Positions 17,697 to 24,608 of a DNA stretch of 64,000 bases are shown here, one piece after another (position 1 is the first letter of the stretch; every line of letters starts with the position of its first letter). The position numbers and the translations under genes are program-made. Source of the DNA: Blastomonas sp. (GTDB lineage Bacteria; Pseudomonadota; Alphaproteobacteria; Sphingomonadales; Sphingomonadaceae); contig NZ_JAUCZC010000012.1 of NCBI RefSeq assembly GCF_030373265.1, positions 1 to 64,000 on the forward strand, written 5' to 3'. The notes below the pieces were generated by a model. It was not told the origin of the DNA, made no database searches, and worked only from the letters and a program-made list of their open reading frames with translations.

Positions 17697-19749
17697 CGCG
17701 GCGGCGCTTCCCTCGCGCAGCCTGTGGCTGGCGGCGCTGGCGGGGTTTGCCGCAGCCGCCCTGCTCAGCCTGGCGCTCAGCCCGCGCGCGCAGAACACCG
17801 TCTTCGATGGCTGGCAGTGGCTGAGCCCGCGCGATCTGACCGCCAGCAATGTCCGCGTGGTGGCGATCGGTGATGAAAGCCTCGATGTCATCGGCAGCTG
17901 GCCCTGGCCGCGCCGGGTGTTCGCCACGCTGACCCAGAGGCTGACCGAAGGCGGCGCCAGCGCGATCGGTTTCGACGTCATCTTTGCCGAGCCCGATGCG
18001 GTCAGCCCGTCGCGCTTTGCGCGGCTGTACCCGCCCGACAGCCCGGCGGTGGAGGCCTGGCTGGACCAGCTTGGCAGCATGGACGACGAGTTTGCCGATG
18101 CGATCAGCACCGCGCCGGTGGTGCTGGGCCGTGCCGGGGTTACACTGGGCGGTGCGGACCCTGCCGACCTCACCGTATGGGCGACGATCACCGGCACGCC
18201 GCCCGCCGCCCTGCCGCGCTTTCCGTTGGTCCAGCGCAACCTCGAGACGCTGGAACAGCGCGCGCCGGGCTTCGGGCTGCTCAACGGCAAGCCCGACAGC
18301 GACGGCCGGGTGCGCGGCGTGCCGCTGGTGGCGCAGACCGGCGAGGCGCTGGTGCCGGGGCTGGCGCTGGAACTGGCGCGGGTGGCGCGGGAACAGCAGA
18401 CCGGTGCGCCCGCCGAGATCACGCTGACCCCCGGCAAGTTGCGGATCGCCGACCGCACTATCCCGGTGGACAATGAAGGCCGCCTGCGGCTGCACTTTGC
18501 CGAAATCCCCCAAAGCCATGTCTATTCCGCGATCGAGATCCTGTCCGAAGACTTCGATCTGACCCAGCTGCGCGGCAAGACCGTGATCGTCTCGCTGACC
18601 GCCGAGGGATCGCCCGACATCGTCGCGACGCCGTTAGGGTCCGAGATGTTCGGCGTGCTGGTGCAGGCGCAGGCGGCGGACGCGATCCAGCGCGGCGGCT
18701 GGCTGGTGCGTCCGGTGTGGAGCCACGCGGCCGAATGGATCACCGGCGGCGTGCTGGCAGTCCTCCTGCTGCTGCTCGCCGCACGCCAGACGCGCGGGCG
18801 GATGACCTGGACTGTGCTGGCGACCGCGGTGGTGATCCTGCCGCTGGCGAGCTGGACGCTGTTCCGCTTTGCCGACACATTGTTCGACCCGATCCGCCCG
18901 CTGCTGCTGGGCAGCGGCGCGGCACTGGCGGTGTTCGGCGCGCTGTTCCGCGAGGCGCGGCGCGAGCGCGCGGCGCTGCGCGATGCGCAGAACCGGACCG
19001 AAGGTGAGCTGGACGCCGCGCGCGCGATCCAGCTGGGCATGCTGCCCGACCGGGCGGCGCTGGCCACGCTGGATCCGCGCATCGACATCGCGGCGCAGCT
19101 CGAAGCGGCCAAGTCGGTGGGCGGCGATTTCTACGACATCATCCCGCTCGGCGACGACCGGGTGATGATCCTGATCGCCGATGTCACCGGCAAGGGCGTG
19201 CCCGCCGCCTTGTTCATGGCGCTGTCCAAGGCGCTGTCGCGCAGCGTGATGCTGCGCAGCCCCGGCGACCTTGCCGATACCGCCGCGATGCTCAACACCG
19301 AACTGATGCGCGACAGCGGCGATGCGCTGGGACTCACGATGCTTTTGTGCCTGATCGATCTGGCCTCCGGGCGGGTCGAGATGGTCAACGCCGGGCACGA
19401 CAACCCGCTGCGCATCACCAACGAGGGCGCGGTGGTCGACGAACCGCTCGAGGGTGGCCCACCGTTCTGCATCATGGACTATCCCTGGCCCGCCGAGCAC
19501 CTCACCCTGCTGCCGGGCGAGGCGTTGGTGCTGATCACCGATGGGGTCACCGAGGCACAGAACGCCGGGGAGCAGTTGTTCGGCACCCAGCGCACCCGCG
19601 AGGCGCTGATCGCCGACCAGTCGAGCGCCGCTGCGATGGTCGCCACCTTGTGCGACGCGGTGCGCGCCTTCGAGGCGGGCACCGACCCCAGCGATGACCT
19701 CACCGTGGTTGCCTTCCGCTATCTGGGTGCTAATCCGGCTGCGAACTGA
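17671..19749 (+). CDS. CHASE2-domain sensor with C-terminal SpoIIE/PP2C phosphatase, 692 aa
   Basis: A membrane sensor phosphatase. One N-terminal membrane helix (LWLAALAGFAAAALLSLAL) is followed by an extracytoplasmic CHASE2 domain (about residues 40-345, with VRVVAIGDESLDVIGSWPWP). Three more membrane helices follow at about 350-425, then a short coiled linker, then the PP2C-like SpoIIE domain (about 460-690). The phosphatase metal-binding motifs are present: KSVGGDFYDI, LIADVTGKGVPAALFMA, VNAGHDNPL, LITDGVTEAQ and DPSDDLTVVAF. It probably removes phosphate from the STAS protein encoded two genes upstream in response to an external signal. It overlaps the MBL-fold gene by 26 bases, and the CitE-like gene starts 7 bases after it. 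Confidence 0.93.
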   Translation: MTALKSSSSAAALPSRSLWLAALAGFAAAALLSLALSPRAQNTVFDGWQWLSPRDLTASNVRVVAIGDESLDVIGSWPWPRRVFATLTQRLTEGGASAIGFDVIFAEPDAVSPSRFARLYPPDSPAVEAWLDQLGSMDDEFADAISTAPVVLGRAGVTLGGADPADLTVWATITGTPPAALPRFPLVQRNLETLEQRAPGFGLLNGKPDSDGRVRGVPLVAQTGEALVPGLALELARVAREQQTGAPAEITLTPGKLRIADRTIPVDNEGRLRLHFAEIPQSHVYSAIEILSEDFDLTQLRGKTVIVSLTAEGSPDIVATPLGSEMFGVLVQAQAADAIQRGGWLVRPVWSHAAEWITGGVLAVLLLLLAARQTRGRMTWTVLATAVVILPLASWTLFRFADTLFDPIRPLLLGSGAALAVFGALFREARRERAALRDAQNRTEGELDAARAIQLGMLPDRAALATLDPRIDIAAQLEAAKSVGGDFYDIIPLGDDRVMILIADVTGKGVPAALFMALSKALSRSVMLRSPGDLADTAAMLNTELMRDSGDALGLTMLLCLIDLASGRVEMVNAGHDNPLRITNEGAVVDEPLEGGPPFCIMDYPWPAEHLTLLPGEALVLITDGVTEAQNAGEQLFGTQRTREALIADQSSAAAMVATLCDAVRAFEAGTDPSDDLTVVAFRYLGANPAAN

Positions 19750-19756
19750 CAGCGGG

Positions 19757-20638
19757 ATGACCACAATGACCGACACCGTCCGCCCCCGGCGCAGCGCGCT
19801 GTATATGCCCGCCTCGAACCCGCGCGCGATCGCCAAGGCGCGCAGCCTGCCCGCCGATGTCATCATCCTCGATCTCGAAGACGCGGTCGCACCCGAGGCC
19901 AAGCAGAGCGCGCGCGAGGCTGCGATCGCGGCTGCCGCCGAGGGCGGCTTCGGCAATCGCGAGCTGGTGATCCGCATCAACGCGCTCGACACGCCGTGGG
20001 GCAAGGACGACCTCGCCGCGGTCGCGCACGCCGATATCGACGCGGTGCTGGTGCCCAAGGTCTACCGCCCGTCGGACATCACCGCGTGCAACGCCGCGCT
20101 CGCCGATGCGCCGTCGCGGCTGCAATTGTGGGCGATGATCGAGACCTGCGCGGTGGTGCCGCACCTCGATGCGCTGGCGGCCTTGTCGGCGGGAACGCGA
20201 CTGTCGCTGTTCGTGATGGGGGTGAACGATCTTGCCAAGGAAATGCGCGCCAGGCTGACGCCCGAGCGCACGCCGTTCCTGCCGATCCTGACGCTCGCGG
20301 TGGCAGCGGCGCGCGCGCACAACGTCGCGATCCTCGACGGGGTGTGCAACGAATTCCGCGACCTCGCGGTGTTCCAGTCCGAGGCGCGGCAAGGGCTATT
20401 GTTCGGCTTCGACGGCAAGACCTTGATCCACCCCGACCAGATCGCTGCGTGCAACGCGGTGTTCTCGCCCAGCGCAGACGAGCTGGCGCACGCCGAGGCG
20501 GTGATCGCCGCGTTCGCCTTGCCCGAGAATGCCGGCAAAGGCGCGATCCGGGTCGATGGCCGGATGGTCGAGCTGCTCCATCTCGAGCAGGCGCGATTGC
20601 AGGTGGCCATCGCCGAAGCGATCGCCGCGCAGGGCTGA
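19757..20638 (+). CDS. HpcH/HpaI aldolase / CitE-family lyase, 293 aa
   Basis: A TIM-barrel lyase of the citrate-lyase-beta/malyl-CoA-lyase family. The start is typical (RRSALYMPASNPRAIAKA). Metal and CoA-binding motifs are VIILDLEDAVAPEAKQSARE, LVIRINALDTPWG, LWAMIETCAVV and GKTLIHPDQI with ACNAVFSP. It cleaves or forms a C-C bond in a 3-hydroxyacyl-CoA such as malyl-CoA or citramalyl-CoA; which one cannot be told. ATG 19757 is chosen; ATG 19766 is equally possible. It sits 7 bases after the phosphatase gene, so it is probably the last gene of the signalling operon, although a metabolic link is not evident. Confidence 0.88.
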   Translation: MTTMTDTVRPRRSALYMPASNPRAIAKARSLPADVIILDLEDAVAPEAKQSAREAAIAAAAEGGFGNRELVIRINALDTPWGKDDLAAVAHADIDAVLVPKVYRPSDITACNAALADAPSRLQLWAMIETCAVVPHLDALAALSAGTRLSLFVMGVNDLAKEMRARLTPERTPFLPILTLAVAAARAHNVAILDGVCNEFRDLAVFQSEARQGLLFGFDGKTLIHPDQIAACNAVFSPSADELAHAEAVIAAFALPENAGKGAIRVDGRMVELLHLEQARLQVAIAEAIAAQG

Positions 20639-20642
20639 GCCT

Positions 20643-20807
20643 TCAGGCGGAGCGGTTCCTGGCGCGCAGGTCGCCCTTGCAGCGCTCCGAGCAGGTCTTC
20701 ACATTGTCCCAGTCGCGCGCCCATTTCTTGCGCCAGGCGAACGGCCGCCCACACGCCGCGCAGATCTTTTCGGGCAGGTTCGACTTGGTGTAGCGTTTGT
20801 CAGGCAT
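20643..20807 (-). CDS. DUF2256 family small cysteine-rich protein, 54 aa
   Basis: A very small protein, MPDKRYTKSNLPEKICAACG and on, with CAACGRPFAWRKKWARDW and CSERCKG. The four cysteines (C-x2-C and C-x3-C) could bind one zinc ion, as expected for DUF2256. The ATG at 20807 gives the family length. It is converging with the CitE-like gene (4 bases between stops). Function is unknown; these proteins are often found near DNA photolyase-related or housekeeping genes, but nothing of that kind is adjacent here. Confidence 0.85.
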   Translation of the reverse strand: MPDKRYTKSNLPEKICAACGRPFAWRKKWARDWDNVKTCSERCKGDLRARNRSA

Positions 20808-20907
20808 CAACGGGATATGGGCGCCGCCGCACGACTTGGCCAGAGAGCGCCGCACAATTTGCGCGCGCCATCTTGCCGGGCTCAAACGCCGCGCTATCGT
20901 GGCCATC

Positions 20908-22518
20908 ATGCGAACCCTTGCCCTGGCGCTGGCCGCCCTCACCCCGCTCCCCGCCCTCGCGCAGGATGAACCGCCGCGCATCGCCCGCATGGCGGTGCAG
21001 GTGGAGGAAAAATCGATCCCCGAACTGGCCGCGATGCTGGCGGCGGGGACGATCAGCAGCGAGGAGCTGACCCGCGCGTATATCGACCGGATCGAGGCGC
21101 TCGACCGCAAGGGGCCAACGCTCAACAGCGTCATCGCGGTGATGCCCGGCGCGATCGCCGAAGCGCAGGCGCGCGATGCGGACCGCAGGCGGGGCGATGT
21201 TCGCGGGCCCCTCCACGGCATCCCGCTGCTGATCAAGGACAATATCGAGGCGATGGGCCCCGTCCCCACCACCGCCGGATCCACCGCGTTGCTCGCCAAC
21301 GTTACCGACCGCGACGCGCCTTTGGTGGCAAAGCTGCGCGCGGCAGGCGCGATCATCCTGGGCAAGACCAACCTGTCGCAATGGGCCAACATCCGTTCGG
21401 ACAATGCGACCAGCGGCTGGTCGAGCGTCGGCGGGCTGGTCAAGAACCCCTATGCGCTCGATCGCAACGCGTGCGGCTCGTCGTCGGGCAGCGGTGCGGC
21501 GGCCGCGGCAAGCCTGGCGGCGGCGACGATCGGCACCGAGACCGATGGATCGATCATCTGCCCCTCGTCGATCAACGGGCTGGTCGGCTTCAAGCCCACG
21601 CTCGGCCTGGTTTCGCGCACCCATGTCGTGCCGATCAGCCACAGCCAGGATACCGCTGGCCCGATGGCGCGCTCGGTCAGCGATGCCGCCTTGGTGCTCA
21701 CCGCGCTGGCGGGGAGCGATCCTGCCGATCCCGCCACCGCCGAGGCTGACGCGCGCAAGACCGATTATGCCGCGGGCCTTTCGCCCGGCTATCTGCAGGG
21801 TGTGCGCATCGGGGTGCTCAAGGACCGCACCGGCAGCAATGCGCGGGTGCAGGCGGTGTTCGCCGGCGCGCTCGACTGGCTGGCCGCTGCCGGCGCCGAG
21901 CTGGTCGAGATCACCGACAGCCGCACCGGGCTCGAGGGTCTGGGCGAGGCCGAGTTCAAGGTGCTGATGGTCGAGCTCAAGGCTGACATGAACGCCTATC
22001 TTGCGAACACGCCCGCAACGGTGACGGCGCGCACGCTCAAGGACGTAATCGCGTTCAACACCGCCAACGCCCCGATCGAGCTCGCCTGGTTCGACCAGGG
22101 TCTGTTCGATCTCGCCGAGAGCCAGAACGGGCTCGACGATCCCGCGTATCTCGAGGCGCTGGCCAAGGCCAGGCGGCTCGCCGGGCCCGAGGGCATCGAC
22201 AAGCTTCTGAAAACGCACGACGTGCGCTTCCTCGTCGGCCCGAGCAATGCGCCCGCCTGGGTCAGCGATCTGGTCAACGGCGATCACGGCGTCGGCCCCA
22301 GCCAAAGCCAGATGGCGGCCGTCGCAGGCTATCCCCACATCACCGTGCCGATGGGATACGTGGCTGGGCTGCCGGTGGGGATGTCTATCATCGGCGGGAA
22401 GTGGCAGGACCATGAGGTGATCAAGGCGGGGTATGCGTTCGAACAGGCCAGCCAAGCCCGCGTCGCCCCGAGCTATGCGCCGAGCGCAGAGGCAGCGGCC
22501 GATCCGATCCGGCGCTGA
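20908..22518 (+). CDS. Amidase-signature enzyme, exported, 536 aa
   Basis: An amidase-signature hydrolase with a signal peptide (MRTLALALAALTPLPALAQ, likely cut after ALA), so it is probably periplasmic. The catalytic Ser-cisSer-Lys triad is seen as LLIKDNIEAMG (lysine), NACGSSSGSGAAAAASLAAA (cis-serine) and TETDGSIICPSS (nucleophile serine). Length suits the family. Such enzymes hydrolyse amides or small peptides; the substrate is unknown. ATG 20908 is chosen for the signal peptide; the frame extends upstream into the DUF2256 promoter region without coding sense. Repeat copies A2 and B1 follow the stop. Confidence 0.92.
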   Translation: MRTLALALAALTPLPALAQDEPPRIARMAVQVEEKSIPELAAMLAAGTISSEELTRAYIDRIEALDRKGPTLNSVIAVMPGAIAEAQARDADRRRGDVRGPLHGIPLLIKDNIEAMGPVPTTAGSTALLANVTDRDAPLVAKLRAAGAIILGKTNLSQWANIRSDNATSGWSSVGGLVKNPYALDRNACGSSSGSGAAAAASLAAATIGTETDGSIICPSSINGLVGFKPTLGLVSRTHVVPISHSQDTAGPMARSVSDAALVLTALAGSDPADPATAEADARKTDYAAGLSPGYLQGVRIGVLKDRTGSNARVQAVFAGALDWLAAAGAELVEITDSRTGLEGLGEAEFKVLMVELKADMNAYLANTPATVTARTLKDVIAFNTANAPIELAWFDQGLFDLAESQNGLDDPAYLEALAKARRLAGPEGIDKLLKTHDVRFLVGPSNAPAWVSDLVNGDHGVGPSQSQMAAVAGYPHITVPMGYVAGLPVGMSIIGGKWQDHEVIKAGYAFEQASQARVAPSYAPSAEAAADPIRR

Positions 22519-22583
22519 TCGATCGGGTTCACGTTCTGCGCTCCCATCCTCATTCAGCTGACAGCATCGCAATGCCAGCCAAC

Positions 22584-22753
22584 AAAAATCCTCCCCGAGC
22601 TTGCCTCGGGGAGGGGGACCGCTGACCGCAGGTCAGGGGTGGAGGGGAAGCGGGGTGGCACGCACGTTGAAGGGCCGTACGCACCCGCTGCCCCTCCACC
22701 ACCCGCTGCGCGGGCGGTCCCCCTCCCCCAGACAAGCTGTGGGAGGATTTTTT
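22584..22753. repeat. Palindromic MITE-like repeat, family A, copy 2
   Basis: The ends AAAAATCCTCCCCGAG / GTGGGAGGATTTTTT are inverse. Inner blocks GGGGGACCGC and GCGGTCCCCC, and GGTGGAGGGG and CCCCTCCACC, pair. Length and ends match the copy at 6931-7096. The right end finishes with a T run, so on the plus strand it would resemble an intrinsic terminator for the amidase gene. Confidence 0.85.
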
Positions 22754-22826
22754 AAAATGACACCCCCTGCCAACCCTCCCCCATCAAGCGGGAGGGCTAT
22801 TGCAGGCCGCGGCGGGCGCTGATCCT

Positions 22827-22945
22827 CTCCCCTCCCGCATGCGGGAGGGGTGGCCGAAGGCCGGGGTGGGCCTGAGCGGGCGTAAACCTCAGGCCCACCC
22901 CGGTTCAGCAAGCTGAACCTGCCCCTCCCGCAAGCGGGAGGGGAG
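22827..22945. repeat. Palindromic intergenic repeat, family B, copy 1
   Basis: The left arm begins CTCCCCTCCCGCATGCGGGA and continues with GGGGTGGCCGAAGG and a GGGGTGGGCC block. The right arm has GGCCCACCCCGG, then CCTGCCCCTCCCGCAAGCGG and GAGGGGAG. A second copy is at 52936-53063. It ends 8 bases before the alkaline phosphatase stop codon. Confidence 0.85.
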
Positions 22946-22952
22946 ACAGAGG

Positions 22953-24464
22953 TCACATCCCCAGAATATGCTTGGCGATATGATAGATGCTGTGCTGCTC
23001 GAGCGTGCCGGTGAACAGGTGCGCGCTGGGGCCGGCGGCCTTGAGCACGACGTCCTCGCCGCCATGGGTTTCGCCCGAGGTCGGGACGGTCGCCTGCTGG
23101 CGATAGTTCAGCGCGGTGGTGTCCTCCTGCGACGGATCGGCACGCGCTTCATTGACCTTGGCGCCGGGGCCGTTGGCATAGCCCAACGTCGTGTAGGGCT
23201 TGTCGTCCTTGGCGTTGAGCGGCTCGCCATCCTCGGTGACGCTGGCGAGACCGAAGATCGAGGTGCCGCGCGGCGGATAGCCGGCGATGGTGAAGACATG
23301 GCTGTGATCGGCGGTGACCAGCACCAGCGTATCGGCCAGATCGACCATCTCGAGCGCCTTGGCGACCGCGGCTTCGAACGCGACCGTGTCATCGAGCGCG
23401 CGGTGCGCATTTCCGCCGTGATGCGCATGATCGATGCGCCCACCCTCGACCATCAGCACATAACCGGTGTCGGATGATCCCAGCTTGGTGATCGCCAGCG
23501 CGGTCATCTCGGCCAGCGACGGTTCACCCGCCTTGTCGCTCGCGCGATCGGCCTCGAACTGCATATGGCTCGGCTCGAACAGCCCGAGCACCGGCGCGTC
23601 GCTTGCGGCATCAAGCGCACCGAACTGCGCGGCGTTCCAGATATACTGGCCCTTGGGGTGCTTCGCTTTCCATTCGGCGATCAGGTCGCGGCCATCGGTG
23701 CGGCCCCCCTTGCCCTCGGCATATTCGGGGTCGGTCTGATCGCGCGGGATGAAGGCTGCGCGGCCGCCGCCCAGCACAAGCTTGAGGCCCTTGGCGTGCG
23801 GCCATTCGACCAGTTGCCGCGCGATATCGCGGCAGCTGGCGCCTTCGGGGAGTTCGCTGTTGGTCTCCCAGTTGCGGTCGACGCTGTGCGCATAGGCCGA
23901 TGCGGGCGTCGCATGGGTGATCCGCGCGGTCGAGATCAGTCCCAGCACCTTGCCCGCGCTTTCGGCCTGTTCGAACAGCGTCGGCACGTCCTGCCCGCCA
24001 GCCGTGTCGCACTGGCCGCGCTGCGCTGCCGGCGCGACCGAGAGCATGCCCGAGCGGGTCTTGATCCCGGTCACCAAGGCGGTCGCGGTGGCGGCGGAGT
24101 CCGACACCTGGAAATCGTGGCTGTAGGTCTTCACCATCGCCGCATGCGGCATCGCGTCGATCGCGGTTTCGACCGATTCGCCATCCTGTCCGGCCTTCTG
24201 CCCCTGCCAGATGCGCGCGGCGGTCAGCGTGCTGACCCCCATGCCATCGCCGATGAAGATGATCAGGTTCTTGGCCTTGCCCTGATTGACCGGCATCGCC
24301 AGCCGCGCCTCGAGCTGTGCCCGGCCTTGCGCGGCATAATCGGCGGCGGTCTGCTCGCCGGGCTCCTTGTCGGGCGCGGCCTCCTTCGGTGCGTTATGCT
24401 GGGCCAGGACGGGCGCGGCGAGGCCGGCAGACAGGCACAGAAGCAGGGCGAGCGAACGGGTCAC
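22953..24464 (-). CDS. Alkaline phosphatase (PhoA-type), 503 aa
   Basis: A periplasmic metal-dependent phosphomonoesterase. A signal peptide (TRSLALLLCLSAGLAAPVLA) precedes the mature enzyme. Active-site motifs are IIFIGDGMGVSTL, VSDSAATATALVTGIKT (serine nucleophile), HAHHGGNAHRALDDT, VLVTADHSH and SGETHGGEDV. The start is the GTG at 24464, preceded by AAGGAG at a 9-base spacing, which gives a clean signal peptide; an ATG at 24500 is less well supported. It is divergent from the PEP carboxylase gene. The family is usually phosphate-starvation controlled, but I cannot point to a convincing Pho box. Confidence 0.92.
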   Translation of the reverse strand: MTRSLALLLCLSAGLAAPVLAQHNAPKEAAPDKEPGEQTAADYAAQGRAQLEARLAMPVNQGKAKNLIIFIGDGMGVSTLTAARIWQGQKAGQDGESVETAIDAMPHAAMVKTYSHDFQVSDSAATATALVTGIKTRSGMLSVAPAAQRGQCDTAGGQDVPTLFEQAESAGKVLGLISTARITHATPASAYAHSVDRNWETNSELPEGASCRDIARQLVEWPHAKGLKLVLGGGRAAFIPRDQTDPEYAEGKGGRTDGRDLIAEWKAKHPKGQYIWNAAQFGALDAASDAPVLGLFEPSHMQFEADRASDKAGEPSLAEMTALAITKLGSSDTGYVLMVEGGRIDHAHHGGNAHRALDDTVAFEAAVAKALEMVDLADTLVLVTADHSHVFTIAGYPPRGTSIFGLASVTEDGEPLNAKDDKPYTTLGYANGPGAKVNEARADPSQEDTTALNYRQQATVPTSGETHGGEDVVLKAAGPSAHLFTGTLEQHSIYHIAKHILGM

Positions 24465-24608
24465 GGGGGCATCTCCTTGAAAGCTGCGCCTCTCTTTCAT
24501 GATGGCGTGACAATTTCGAGACTTTTCGGACGCGGATACCTGCAATCGATTGCGAGAAGTCGATCCGCGACTTGACCGCGCGATTTTTGCAGCGCAGCAT
24601 AAGATCCT

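Larger units (their letters stand above)
22519..22952. other. Non-coding 434-base interval filled by two palindromic repeats
   Basis: It lies between the 3' ends of the converging amidase and alkaline phosphatase genes. It consists mostly of repeat A2 (22584-22753) and repeat B1 (22827-22945). Bases 22776-22800 hold a further partial CCCTCCC...GGGAGGG palindrome. No open frame looks real. Confidence 0.8.
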
